From assembly GCF_001592105.1 (NCBI RefSeq), contig NZ_BCWE01000002.1, positions 1 to 64,000 on the forward strand: 64,000 nt of DNA, read 5' to 3'. Under the pieces are notes generated by a model. That model searched no databases and was not told the origin of the DNA. It saw nothing but the letters and a program-made list of their open reading frames with translations. This document shows positions 52,250 through 62,356 of the stretch, piece by piece. Made by a program: the position numbers and the translations under genes. The number at the start of each line of letters is the position of its first letter. Within the stretch, counting starts at the first letter, position 1. This DNA is from Desulfolucanica intricata (GTDB taxonomy: Bacteria; Bacillota; Desulfotomaculia; Desulfotomaculales; Desulfofarciminaceae).

Positions 52250-54610
52250 CTAACTAAATAATTGCTGACAATATTCGAGACGTTTTTTTAATTCGGCTCC
52301 TAATTCCCGACCAAAAGCTACTACAAACCTGCGCTTTTTATCCTCGTTCCAGCCATGCCGGGCCAAACGCTCCTTTTCTACATCCGCACGGGAGAGAATT
52401 CGCACATCAAAATATAACAACCCACAATCTACCCCGTCCGCGCGGTAAAGGAGGGCATTGGCGTGTTGATAGCCTTCTTTTGGAGGCCATATAACCCGTC
52501 CTACTGCTGAAAGTGACTTTACATTTGAACCGTGAGCCCCTTCAATACGAAATTCGATCTCCAGGGTTTCGTCATTCGATTCATAAGGCGAACTAAGATC
52601 AAAATAGGCCACCTTATAAAAATACCGTGTGAAGCAAGTGTTAGCCGCATTACAATCTTCATTGAACACAATCCTATTCTTTCCATTCTGGTCCGGACCT
52701 AAAAGAGATAAGCATACCTCAAGATGTTGATCCATCGGTATTGCATATTCCACATCTAAATTAACTGACAGCACTGAGACAGCAATAACTACTGCCGTAG
52801 TATTGACGGGTTTCGGGAACTGACGCCATCCCATTTCAATAAACGATTCCAACTCTTCACCATGGTTCGCCATTAGATTTTCGAATATCCACACACTAAA
52901 ACGATTGTAGTCTTTAAGATCATCCATTGTACAAAATACATTCAGATGATTGACTACATAAGCGGACAAGGATTGGATGACGGGTAATTCGACCCCTTCT
53001 CCCGCTACTGCAGCTCGGCGAGCGGAAATTGGAATAATTTTCGAAAATAAGGTATTGACAATCATAAACCGATTGCGCTCATCTTCAACAGGCACTGCCG
53101 TACCGAATTGACTTAATGGCAGCCTGATACCGGATATCGCTTTCAATACTACTTGGGTTGTCAAAGGTGATTCTACGAATAATGGGACTTCCGATGAAAC
53201 AAGAAATTGGCGGTTATCATCACCTGCGAAGTAATCCGGGAACCCGGTTTCATCCGGCTCCAGGATTAAATCATACACCAATTCTTCGTTTTCCCCGGAC
53301 ATTTCCGGATCGTACCTTTCAAGCCCTTCAACTACAATAGCTTGCGGACCATCGAAGGTATACGTTAAAAGTTTGGTTCCAATCGTTATCCGCCCCATCC
53401 CCATACGATGCAATGTCGGTAAGACCATCGCGGCACGGCGTGGATCCACGCAAGCGTTTCTCGGACCACCAGTCCCGGGTGCGCAGCGAAATGGGTGTAA
53501 GTCGGTGAAGCGGGCCGTGCAGCCGGGGAGCGAATAAAGGGGCCGACCTGCTCTGGGAATATCAGCAACGATTACCACCCGCCGACCACCATTGGGCGTC
53601 TCCAGTTCATCACCGACTTGCACATTTTCAATAGGCCGCAGTGAACCATCAGCCATCCGCACTTTAGTGCCGGCGGCAAAACAACTGCTGGGCGGGCTGA
53701 AGTATTTCTTTCCGGGCCCGGTAAAAAACAATTTTGAATAGATCTCATCATGCTCCACCAAAGTAGTGTATCCTTCCGGTGTCGTTCTTAGCTGGTATGC
53801 AGATTGGAGTATTCGGGTTCGGGATACCGGAAACAAGCTGTAATTTACACTGTTTAGAGTATACCAAGCTCGGTAGTAAACCCATACTCCATTACGAACC
53901 GTTGGGGGCATCTCAATTAACTTTGGCATCATAGCATGGATTAAATTATCAATATCAGACAAACTAAATCCGAGACTTATTAATTTAACCCAATGGTGAT
54001 AGTAAAACCATTCCAAATCAGTAAGCTGCCCGTCTCTGATTTGTTCATTAATCATTTGCAGCCAATTATCACTTAATAGAACTTGCCTGTATTTATTACG
54101 GGCTTCAATTACTCCCCCCAGCGAAAAGACAAGGTCTCTGAACTCCGGCAGCACACTGGGAAAGATCCTGGCATAAAAAGCCCATAGATTATCCCGGATC
54201 ATGTTGTTCAACATCTTCACATCTTGTTCAATGTCATCTATAAGCAGCGACCTTTTTGTATTATTGCTTGTGTAATAGATTGCCTGGCTTAATACTGCGA
54301 TAGAGAGAGGCCCCCAAATACTGTTATCATACATGCTTACGTAATACTCGTTGGGATCGTATTTATAATTAGGATAGAATAAATTGCGATAGGAACCACG
54401 ATCCAACATCATCCCAATATAGTTTTCGTCAATCCCACCGGGAAGAATACTCATTGTGCGGTTAATAACAGCATTAGTGACCGCTACCCCAACCGGGTTA
54501 TTAACCCGGTTGGGCTGCATCGCAATAAGCTTACTTAGGTCCTCGGCAAAGCTTACCTCTCCCCAAACTGCCTGTATTACATCCTGAAGCTGTTTCAGTT
54601 CTAAATTCAC
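52250..54610 (-). CDS. Large Hint (intein-like) domain protein of unknown function
   Basis: 786 residues. Residues about 1-300 are helical with no recognised family (IDENYIGMMLDRGSYRNLFY). Residues about 309-475 form a Hint module: SSCFAAGTKVRMADGSLRPI with ENVQVGDELETPNGG (block A), FTDLHPFRC (block B-like) and LVYDLILEPDETGFPDYFAGD (block F). The terminal splice motif His-Asn followed by Cys/Ser/Thr is not visible, so autocatalytic cleavage or thioester chemistry at Cys, not splicing, is more likely. Residues about 560-780 are mixed beta. No signal peptide. Follows the 1271-residue gene by 26 bases, so co-transcribed. Confidence 0.8.
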   Translation of the reverse strand: MNLELKQLQDVIQAVWGEVSFAEDLSKLIAMQPNRVNNPVGVAVTNAVINRTMSILPGGIDENYIGMMLDRGSYRNLFYPNYKYDPNEYYVSMYDNSIWGPLSIAVLSQAIYYTSNNTKRSLLIDDIEQDVKMLNNMIRDNLWAFYARIFPSVLPEFRDLVFSLGGVIEARNKYRQVLLSDNWLQMINEQIRDGQLTDLEWFYYHHWVKLISLGFSLSDIDNLIHAMMPKLIEMPPTVRNGVWVYYRAWYTLNSVNYSLFPVSRTRILQSAYQLRTTPEGYTTLVEHDEIYSKLFFTGPGKKYFSPPSSCFAAGTKVRMADGSLRPIENVQVGDELETPNGGRRVVIVADIPRAGRPLYSLPGCTARFTDLHPFRCAPGTGGPRNACVDPRRAAMVLPTLHRMGMGRITIGTKLLTYTFDGPQAIVVEGLERYDPEMSGENEELVYDLILEPDETGFPDYFAGDDNRQFLVSSEVPLFVESPLTTQVVLKAISGIRLPLSQFGTAVPVEDERNRFMIVNTLFSKIIPISARRAAVAGEGVELPVIQSLSAYVVNHLNVFCTMDDLKDYNRFSVWIFENLMANHGEELESFIEMGWRQFPKPVNTTAVVIAVSVLSVNLDVEYAIPMDQHLEVCLSLLGPDQNGKNRIVFNEDCNAANTCFTRYFYKVAYFDLSSPYESNDETLEIEFRIEGAHGSNVKSLSAVGRVIWPPKEGYQHANALLYRADGVDCGLLYFDVRILSRADVEKERLARHGWNEDKKRRFVVAFGRELGAELKKRLEYCQQLFS

Positions 54611-54636
54611 AGTAATGCTCCTCCCGGATTTTTTCT

Positions 54637-57600
54637 TCAGAACCCTGCCGGAGCGGGGGTTACCTCCACCCGGAACGGATCTGATGATATCGGGTCGTAG
54701 CCGCCCGATTTGACACTGACCGTAAATGGACCGGAAGATATCTCGCGGGGCAAAGCATCTTCCTTCTGCTTCACTGCCCCTATCTTTTCATCAAAAGTAA
54801 GGAAATCGGGTAAAGTTCCTGCTATCTCCCATCTTCTTGGTTCACACCCGGGGATACCAAGATAAGCAGGGAAAACTCGATCCCGATCTTGAGTGTTAAG
54901 CAAGATGTCATCCATTTGAGGCTTGGAAGGCTTTGTACTCTCAACACTGAGTACCATTACCTGAGCGTTGTCGCTCAAGAAAAAATTACTGCCATCAAAT
55001 GCCAAGTATCTTTTTTGAACACCATTCTGAATATACATTTTAAATTGGGCCTGAATCAAATTATCATTTTCTTTCTTTATCCCACCTACCACTTCAGTAC
55101 ACCATAGCTGGCGATAACTGTCTTTTTCAGCAAGTTGCCGGTCCTCCGTAGTAATCTCACCGGTTTCCGTTACGGTCAAGAAGCGTGGGGTGATTTGGCC
55201 GGAATCGGCAACCGATGCAGCGAAGATTAAGGCACGCCCCTGTCCATCAGTAGACATCCCAAAGCATGTTGTTTGATCGTGAGTTAGTGGACCGGCACCA
55301 ACCACTCCGTCTTTCGTAATAGTAAGATACGTAGACGCATTTCCACCACTTGTCGGCAAGCCACTAATGGAAATTCCTTCTTTAATGAGCATACCGGAAT
55401 TATCATAGACGGGCATTAAGTATTCAATAGCCGCGCCGTTGGTGATTTTTAGTCCCTCTTTAGCAGCTTCGTTCTCGACAAACTCATCGACCGGGGATGT
55501 CGGCTTGGAAGTAACCATCATGTAGATAATAATGCCGATACCGGCAAGTGCTAAAAGAAAAGCTGCCCCTGCGAATAAACCGGATAAAACACTGGCAATC
55601 GTTACTGCGGTGCCTTCCGCAAGTACTACCGAGACAAATTCAGCAAATAATCCAAGCAACTCAAGTATAGAAGCTGTCAACATGAGACCGTTCGCGACAG
55701 CCTCAAGCGTCGTTTTTGACTGAAATATCGAAATAGCAGACATAATAATATTTACAATAGCCATAACTGCTGCTATTGCTATAGCAACAACGCGAGCGAT
55801 ATTTACAACAAACCGGGTGGCAACACGAGAAGCATATCCCTTAATCCCACTTAGTTGACTCCAAGAATTAAGTTTAATACGGCCTCTCGAAAGACGCTCC
55901 AACAATGATTGAAGACTAACTTTCAAAGCTTCCTCCAGTTGTTGAAACTGTAACTTTTCAATGCCTATACTCCACCTTAGCGCCCCTTTTAAGGAACCCG
56001 TTACACTAAAGGCAGCATAAAAATGCAAACCCGCTTGTAGAATTCCCAGAGCAAAATTTGCAAGCATGCCGGCGCCAATTACTATTAATCCGGCTCGTGC
56101 CATTGGTGAAAGAGTTTCCCAGTTCATCGCCAGCATAACCACCAACCCTGCGAAACTAAAGACTCCTAAGGTGAACCAGATTAGCTTGGGGACCACTGTT
56201 TTCACACTCGGCCCTATTTTGGAGATTTTATCCTTAATATTTTGGTTAATTTTGATAAACTTCTCGATTTTTTCTATTAGTTTATCGAACTGTGACGAGA
56301 CTTTGGCAATTAATTCAGCTACTGTCTGTACACGTCCGACTTGAGAGAATACCAAATAGATAACTTGAAAAATCTCATTCCACAGGTTAGCCTGCCCTTT
56401 AGCCTTGTCCTCCTCTGCTCTTTTTATATATTCTGATAGTACTTTTGTAATTTCATCTTGAGAATTAATATGCTCATCGGCAAACTTCTCTACTATTTTT
56501 TTGGCGACGTCATTTAACGATTTTTCATCATTTTTCAAATCCGCGTATTGAGCAATAATAGCATAAAGCTGAAAAATACGCATAAAATCCGCATACTGAT
56601 TTGCAAAATACTGGCTGCTATCGAGCACAGATAAGATAGTGGAAACTCGCTGCAGATTACGGATCGCCGCCTTAGCTCCGTCCGGAGAACCGAAAAGTTG
56701 CATCTTGATCATTTCAACAAACTCGTCACCGGTGAAATACGTATAGACTCGATGCGCCCAATAGCGTCCCTGAAAGGCTTTCTCTTTAGCCTCTTCCAGG
56801 TTCTTGATTAATAAGTCGTATTGCTCTCTGACTTCTTTACTTTCAGCTTTTGCTTTGAGACCTTCGTATTCATTCCGCTTCCTTTGGGTATAGTACTCGA
56901 TTTGACGCTTTTTTTCAGCTACATCCTTATACTCATCAGCAAGGTAGCGTTTGACCGCCTCAAACTTTTTAGTAAAATGATAAACATAAAGTTTTCTAAT
57001 ATGTTCGTTATAGACCGGACTTTTTGACAATCGTTCATCGAAAAGTCGGCGAGCCCGTCGTGCGTTCAATTTAGCCGATTGACGCGATAATGCCAATGTT
57101 AAAAATGGAATGGAGATAGAATTATAAAACTGCTTAGGATCCTCCCCATTTGGCCCCTTTGACTCGGCAATGGCTCGAACCTGGGGATCCAGATCGATTG
57201 GGGCTACAGAAATAAACTTCTTTCGCAATTCCAAGGGGATATAATATTGAATGATATTAGAGAGACTTTTTTCGGCCTCGTTCTGGACTACATCACGAAT
57301 GGTCTTCGTTTGTCCGACCTCAACCATTTCATATGGATCGAGGTTATACAAATAATACGGAGTGAGTTCTTCTTCAGCTATGTTTTTAGCAGAATTATTG
57401 ATCAATGAATCGGCGCTCTTTTCTATCACTTCTTTCTCTTTCTCCTGGTTATATATCCCAACTAGCATTGGATTAAAGATTTTACCCTTCACCGCATAAA
57501 CTTCAGTGGCCACGGTTGTATTACCTGTATCCACTTCCATTACACCTTCAATTGTCTGAGCAGAGGCATCTAGTTTAAAAATTATTCGTTTAGGAAAAAC

Positions 57601-58452
57601 CGTTTTGATTTCACGATCTATTTTCTCTTTTAAGTTGCTGCGGTTATCCTTAGGAATGGGGCCAAACATAGTTCTATATTCAAACATATACTGCCGCTCG
57701 CTGTCTATGAACGCGGTATAGGTACCTGGAGCAGGTTCCCAGCTATTTTCCGTTTGTTGATCATTAAACCGAATTCGCGGTCGGTAGGCACGCTTGCCGG
57801 TATATGGATCTACATATTCTTCAACCCAAAAACTCCATAATAAAGCTTCAGATGACCAAAGCGTACTGTTATCCCAATCTTTGTTTTTAATCCATTTCAG
57901 TGTTCCATCAGATGTCTTGTAAGCTACTTTATTATTATTCATTAAACGGCAAGAAAAACGTGCCGGGGCGGAAAGCGCAATAGCTCCCATTTGGCGATTA
58001 CCAATCATAATCGATCCAACTCCCCGATGCTTAATTTCGTCAAAAGCCAATTCACCGGCTAAATATTCATCACCCCTACCCTGGGACCACCGTATAATCA
58101 CATGATGTGCATCCCAACGCCAGTTCCCTGGTTCGATCTCTATGGAATTGACAAACAGGCGGTCTTTGGACCGATCATTGTTATCCGGTTGCAACAAAAG
58201 TATCGTATGGCCCTCAGAATCTGTCCAGGCTTCATCATTCCAGTAGTTTTCAGATTCCGCCAAAAACAACCGAAAACTCAATACTCCTGGAAGCGGCTGT
58301 ACTGCAGACATCAGATCAATATACGTCACACCCTCATTGGAGTCTCCCAAGATCGAATCCGAATTGAGTAAACAAGGATTTAACAACCATGGCTCTTTTG
58401 GATTTAGTTCTTCTTGGGGAATTGCAAAATTTAGCGTTGTTAAATTTTGCAT
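54637..58452 (-). CDS. Giant protein with coiled coil, membrane helices and beta domains, unknown
   Basis: 1271 residues, full length. Residues about 1-290: beta-rich (LPGVLSFRLFLAESENYWND, GVGSIMIGNRQMGAIALSAP). About 380-720: long helical/coiled-coil region (KKRQIEYYTQRKRNEYEGLK). About 754-985: several strongly hydrophobic helices (WFTLGVFSFAGLVVMLAMNW; VVAIAIAAVMAIVNIIMSAI; FAGAAFLLALAGIGIIIYMM). About 1010-1180: beta-rich, lectin-like (TYLTITKDGVVGAGPL, YLAFDGSNFFLSD). C-terminus: an Ig-like/cadherin-like DILLNTQDRDRVFPAYLG. No signal peptide. The layout recalls pore-forming or injection toxins, but no homolog is recognised. Followed by the Hint gene. Confidence 0.8.
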   Translation of the reverse strand: MQNLTTLNFAIPQEELNPKEPWLLNPCLLNSDSILGDSNEGVTYIDLMSAVQPLPGVLSFRLFLAESENYWNDEAWTDSEGHTILLLQPDNNDRSKDRLFVNSIEIEPGNWRWDAHHVIIRWSQGRGDEYLAGELAFDEIKHRGVGSIMIGNRQMGAIALSAPARFSCRLMNNNKVAYKTSDGTLKWIKNKDWDNSTLWSSEALLWSFWVEEYVDPYTGKRAYRPRIRFNDQQTENSWEPAPGTYTAFIDSERQYMFEYRTMFGPIPKDNRSNLKEKIDREIKTVFPKRIIFKLDASAQTIEGVMEVDTGNTTVATEVYAVKGKIFNPMLVGIYNQEKEKEVIEKSADSLINNSAKNIAEEELTPYYLYNLDPYEMVEVGQTKTIRDVVQNEAEKSLSNIIQYYIPLELRKKFISVAPIDLDPQVRAIAESKGPNGEDPKQFYNSISIPFLTLALSRQSAKLNARRARRLFDERLSKSPVYNEHIRKLYVYHFTKKFEAVKRYLADEYKDVAEKKRQIEYYTQRKRNEYEGLKAKAESKEVREQYDLLIKNLEEAKEKAFQGRYWAHRVYTYFTGDEFVEMIKMQLFGSPDGAKAAIRNLQRVSTILSVLDSSQYFANQYADFMRIFQLYAIIAQYADLKNDEKSLNDVAKKIVEKFADEHINSQDEITKVLSEYIKRAEEDKAKGQANLWNEIFQVIYLVFSQVGRVQTVAELIAKVSSQFDKLIEKIEKFIKINQNIKDKISKIGPSVKTVVPKLIWFTLGVFSFAGLVVMLAMNWETLSPMARAGLIVIGAGMLANFALGILQAGLHFYAAFSVTGSLKGALRWSIGIEKLQFQQLEEALKVSLQSLLERLSRGRIKLNSWSQLSGIKGYASRVATRFVVNIARVVAIAIAAVMAIVNIIMSAISIFQSKTTLEAVANGLMLTASILELLGLFAEFVSVVLAEGTAVTIASVLSGLFAGAAFLLALAGIGIIIYMMVTSKPTSPVDEFVENEAAKEGLKITNGAAIEYLMPVYDNSGMLIKEGISISGLPTSGGNASTYLTITKDGVVGAGPLTHDQTTCFGMSTDGQGRALIFAASVADSGQITPRFLTVTETGEITTEDRQLAEKDSYRQLWCTEVVGGIKKENDNLIQAQFKMYIQNGVQKRYLAFDGSNFFLSDNAQVMVLSVESTKPSKPQMDDILLNTQDRDRVFPAYLGIPGCEPRRWEIAGTLPDFLTFDEKIGAVKQKEDALPREISSGPFTVSVKSGGYDPISSDPFRVEVTPAPAGF

Positions 58453-58683
58453 TTTATGACCTCCTCATAATTATTTAGTGCATTCACAGAATATTAAATT
58501 ATTTTTATTCAACCAGAAGTTTTACAAAAACTTGAGCAAAAAAACAGTGAGTATGCTAGCATACAAATTCTACTTATATTAAAGTTTTCCTTTACATAAT
58601 TTTCCACAATTATTGACAATCAAAGTTATAATAGTTAGACTTTTTAAACAATAAAGTAATGATTAGTTAATCGTGAAATAAAA

Positions 58684-58755
58684 GAAGGCGACCTGACGCC
58701 CGGCACCCTCTACAACGACAAGAATCTGTTGATTATATTCTATCAGTTACAATAA
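58684..58755 (+). pseudogene. Cyclophilin-like fragment
   Basis: In an AT-rich gap (58453-59252) a short GC-richer stretch reads EGDLTPGTLYNDKNLLIIFY then a stop, resembling the GDLxLYxDxNLVIFY signature of cyclophilin-like fold proteins. No start; too short to be functional. Confidence 0.35.
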
Positions 58756-58924
58756 AGTCAGCTACTATGACATTGTACAAGCGGAAAACGATAAAAGCCC
58801 ACCCATTAAAAACAGGTGAGCTCATACAAAATGACATGGAAGTAAACGATCAGCCTAAATTGTTGCTCGATTAATATACCCCTTCCCTTTTCATTTTATA
58901 CGTTAATTATCGCAACTACGTCAA

Positions 58925-59044
58925 TTAACGGGCGATTTGCGGGTAGATATAGCCTCCCGCCACACCAACTGCCATCGCTAGAAAAATCCATAGCGTTAAA
59001 TACCGGTCCAGAAAATTGAGTTTGCCGGTTACAGAATCGGGCAT
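58925..59044 (-). pseudogene. N-terminal fragment of an ACR3-type arsenite exporter
   Basis: 39 codons from ATG 59044: [20 protein letters not shown] continuing [19 protein letters not shown], then TAA. This is the typical start of ACR3 arsenite permeases ([14 protein letters not shown]...AVGVGLGYF), cut off inside the first membrane helix. The rest of the 58453-59252 gap shows no other gene. Confidence 0.6.
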
Positions 59045-59252
59045 ATCATTTTAGCCTTTCATACTTTATTTATATAAAAGTTATTTTATATTTTAGGCGA
59101 AAAAAGTGGTTGCTAATTAGTAGTTGCGTTACTATTGTTTGACCTTTTTCTTCATTTAATTTGTTTCACGTACACGTTTTATAGTATAGTTCGTTTAATC
59201 AAGTAAGATGTTATCATGTTTTAACAATGCATTGAAGACAATATGAAAAATC

Positions 59253-60053
59253 TTACTTTCGACTTATTAGAACAAAAGACTGTAATCCCCCGTCATCGTT
59301 AAAAAGTTTTTTATAAGACAGCCCCACTAATATCAGACAGCCGATGGCAACGGCCGCGGCGATCATTAGCACAACCACTATCTGATAACGCACGGCCTCC
59401 CTTGGGTCGGCCCCCCCCAGGATCTGTCCTGTCATCATCCCAGGCAAATTAACCAGTCCAACCACCATTAATGAATTGATAGTGGGAGTCATACCGGCCC
59501 TGATGGCTTCTCGAACACTGGTTTGAATGGCTTCCCAGGGGGTTGCGCCGAAGGTGAGCATGGCTTCAATCTCAAAAGCGCGAGCTCTGGCCTCAAGATA
59601 AAGGCGATCCAGTGACAGGGCGATGCCGTTCATAGAATTGCCAAGGATCATGCCAAAAATAGGTATGGCAATCCGGGCGGAGTACCAGGGGTCGGGAGAA
59701 ATGATTAGGGTGGTAACAATAGTGCCCACAAGGTAGGTACTGGCGACAAGGGATAAAAAGGCCAGTACGGTGGGATAGTCGGACACATTGGGGGTCCTTT
59801 TTACTGCGGCGTGGGAAGCAATATAGCACATAATGGTAATGATTAAAATAATTAACCACAAGTTATTAATCTGAAAAATATAGGTAAGTGCATAGCCTAT
59901 CAATGTTAATTGGACAAAAGTTCGTACAGTACCCCAAGCTAAAGATTTTAAGAGCCCTAATTTTAAGAACGAGGAAATGCCTCCAGTGATTAATATTAAT
60001 ATAAAGGTAAATGCCAGTTGAAGATTGGTAATTGGAATAACGGAACTTTCCAA
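59253..60053 (-). CDS. fetB: FetB-type metal export ABC transporter permease
   Basis: 266 residues, about seven hydrophobic segments (LQLAFTFILILITGGISSFL, LIGYALTYIF, TYLVGTIVTTLII, IPIFGMILGNSMNGIALSLD, SLMVVGLVNLPGMMTGQIL-GG). The YbbM/FetB signature GMILGNSMNGIALSLDRL and AMLTFGATPWEA match the family that exports iron or related metals. TTG 60053 lies one base after the FetA stop; AGAGGGGA serves as ribosome binding site. Works with the ATPase encoded upstream. Confidence 0.9.
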   Translation of the reverse strand: MESSVIPITNLQLAFTFILILITGGISSFLKLGLLKSLAWGTVRTFVQLTLIGYALTYIFQINNLWLIILIITIMCYIASHAAVKRTPNVSDYPTVLAFLSLVASTYLVGTIVTTLIISPDPWYSARIAIPIFGMILGNSMNGIALSLDRLYLEARARAFEIEAMLTFGATPWEAIQTSVREAIRAGMTPTINSLMVVGLVNLPGMMTGQILGGADPREAVRYQIVVVLMIAAAVAIGCLILVGLSYKKLFNDDGGLQSFVLISRK

Positions 60054-60054
60054 A

Positions 60055-60711
60055 TTAATCCCCTCTTTCTTGATGTTTAATGATGTCTATATACTTAATA
60101 TGTTCCAACTGCAGGTAATCATTATTATGGGATATAAGTAACGCGGCACGATTTGTTGCCTTCAACCACTCAGACAGTACCCCGTATAGAGCCTGCCGCG
60201 CCGGCTCATCAAGGGCAGCCGTGGGTTCATCTAAGAGCAAAACCACCGGATCAACAAGCAGTGCACGGATAAAAGCAAGCCTGGATGCCTCACCGCCAGA
60301 TACCGTTCGGGCATCCTGATTCCATAACTCCAGTGATAAATGCAGCCGCTCCATTAACTCTTTGGCCCTGTCTTTATCCAGCTTTCTTTGCCCTACCGCT
60401 CTGGTTTCAAAGGGTTTGGCAAGATTATCGGCTACCGTGCCGTCAAAAAGAGCCGGTTTTTGAGCCAGGTAGTGGACATTTATACGCCAGCTGGTACTTG
60501 GTATTTGCAGCCAGCTTTTCCCCTGCAGGAAAGCCTCACCCCCGGAACTTGGTTGAAGGCGGGACAAAATTCTAAATAACGTTGACTTTCCAGCTCCCGA
60601 AGGGCCTCTGACTATTAAAACCTCTCCGCTATCCACTACCCCGGAAACGACAATATTACGTTCTGATTCATTTCCAAGGGTGTATTTTATATCCTTAAAC
60701 TCAAACAGCAA
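60055..60711 (-). CDS. fetA: FetA-type ABC transporter ATP-binding protein
   Basis: 218 residues from TTG 60711; GGAGGAG lies 7 bases upstream and the start directly follows the PadR stop, so the longer frame into PadR is rejected. Walker A: VRGPSGAGKSTLFRIL; Q-loop LAQKPALF; signature VSGGEASRLAFIRALL; Walker B VVLLLDEPTAALDE; H-loop ISHNND. Energises FetB for metal export. Part of the PadR-FetA-FetB operon. Confidence 0.9.
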   Translation of the reverse strand: MLFEFKDIKYTLGNESERNIVVSGVVDSGEVLIVRGPSGAGKSTLFRILSRLQPSSGGEAFLQGKSWLQIPSTSWRINVHYLAQKPALFDGTVADNLAKPFETRAVGQRKLDKDRAKELMERLHLSLELWNQDARTVSGGEASRLAFIRALLVDPVVLLLDEPTAALDEPARQALYGVLSEWLKATNRAALLISHNNDYLQLEHIKYIDIIKHQERGD

Positions 60712-60712
60712 A

Positions 60713-61018
60713 TTAAAGCTCCTCCTCAAGCACTTCCCGGGCCAACTCCCGGATCTTTTTTTTTGATTCAAGAAGAATATTGCCGCCTTCTTCAGTAATG
60801 CTGTAGTATTTTCTTATCTTTCCTTTCACATTAACCTTCTCGGATACCAAAAGACCGCTTTGTTCTAGTTTTTTTAAGATGGGATACATGGTTCCCGGGC
60901 TAACGTGATAACCGTGACTTTCAAGCTCCTCCATTAATTCCAGACCATAAACCGGATTAAGTGAAGCGTGGTAAAGAATGTGCACCCGCATAAAACCTAA
61001 AAAAATATCTCTTAGCAA
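60713..61018 (-). CDS. PadR family transcriptional regulator
   Basis: 101 residues: LRDIFLGFMRVHILYHASLN, YGLELMEELESHGYHVSPGT, MYPILKKLEQSGLLVSEKV and GKIRKYYSITEEGGNILLES. Complete PadR winged helix. First gene of the operon with the metal exporter, so it probably controls metal or stress export. It runs directly into FetA (one base between stop and start). Confidence 0.92.
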   Translation of the reverse strand: MLRDIFLGFMRVHILYHASLNPVYGLELMEELESHGYHVSPGTMYPILKKLEQSGLLVSEKVNVKGKIRKYYSITEEGGNILLESKKKIRELAREVLEEEL

Positions 61019-61311
61019 TTTAATCTACTCCTTTATCGTAACACGATATCGATTTTAATAATTATTATCATATACTAAATGTTTTAGCAAGATGTAAAAA
61101 TAAAAAAATTCTTCGTTAATATTTTCCTTAGTACTTTCGGTGAATATATCGCGAGCACAATGATCGATATTGGCTATAGACCGTCTCCTCTTGCATACCA
61201 TATCCTTAAACTAAATGTTAGCTCTAGCTTATTATATAAGAATACTTTCGTGGGGGACGGTTAATATTAATGGTGGACATTTATTATTCTTCGAAAAACA
61301 AGGTGAAAAAC

Positions 61312-62291
61312 ATGAATATATCAGGAATCATTGATATAGGAAAATCGGCGGTGAGAAAGCAACATGAAATAACGATAATTGAGGCAGGAAATATGTGGAA
61401 CAAACTGTTGGCCAGATATGATTTTACGGAAAGCATTTTGATCTTAATGAACTACGTCAAAGATAAGGAGTTGCGAAAGGAAGCACAAATCCTTCTAAAA
61501 AAAATTAGTCGGCAAACACACCAATTGGAAAAGGTGATGACTGAATACTCGGTTCCTTTAATGCCACAGCCCGCTTCGGAATTTAAGATCTCGGAGGACA
61601 AAGCATCAATCACGGACAGGTATATCTTCGGTAGGATATTTTACGGCATTAAGCGGTTCCTGCCGGTCCATATAGTTGCCTTTGCGCAAAGTACGTCTTC
61701 ACAAGTGAGGAAGATGTTTAAAGGATTTTTACTGGAAGAAATGGATATATACGATAGCCTTCAAGATTTCGGCCTGAAAAGAAACTGGCTGCAAACTCAA
61801 CCTGAGTACAAAAGTGAAAAAAACAGTGGGCAGGAAAACCCTACCGTCATGGAAGTGGCCCAGATGTGGGTTAAATTGACTGCTAGGTATAGAACGATCG
61901 AATTTACTAATTATATGGCAAATTATTCCACAGACCCCGATTTAAAGGCCGCTATTGTCATTGGCCAGGGTATACTCAAGGAACAAGCCTCGGATCTGGA
62001 AAAGATGATGCAAAAATACGCAGTGCCTTTGCCCGGAAAGCCTCCTGAGGCGGAAAGTACAGCCCGTCCTATCGATGCAATATCGGACAGGTATGTCTAC
62101 AGGCAAATTTTCAGGGGTATCCAATCCTTTTTGCCGATACACATGGTTGCTTTTCAAGAAAGCAACATCCCCCCGCAGTGCGGAAAAAGTTTAAGAGCCT
62201 GCTAACCAAGGAGATAAATATCTACGATAACTTCATTTCCTATGGATTATTAAAAGGCTGGGTGTTTAAGCCACCCTCTTTCAAGGGATAG
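61312..62291 (+). CDS. DUF3231-like two-repeat protein, frameshifted near the C-terminus
   Basis: Two similar halves. First half: EAGNMWNKLLARYDFTESIL, DRYIFGRIFYGIKRFLPVHI, and MFKGFLLEEMDIYDSLQDFG. Second half: EVAQMWVKLTARYRTIEFTN, DRYVYRQIFRGIQSFLPIHM. A run of six C at about 62168-62175 breaks the frame: the current frame ends 62205 (QCGKSLRAC), whereas one more C restores AVRKKFKSLLTKEINIYDNF and GLLKGWVFKPPSFKG to a stop at 62291, matching the first half. So a one-base indel, phase variation, or sequencing error. ATG 61312 (AAGGTG upstream) is preferred to ATG 61270. DUF3231-type proteins are spore-linked in Bacillus; this is uncertain here. Confidence 0.7.
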
Positions 62292-62356
62292 GAACAACAG
62301 GGCTGGATGAAGCCGTTTTTTCATGTTATTCGGAACCGGTGGCGAGTAGGTGTGAA

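Noticed and set aside
61130-61260. Rightward frame reading STFGEYIASTMIDIGYRPSP before the DUF3231-like gene
   Set aside because: No start, no family match and no ribosome binding site; probably noncoding.
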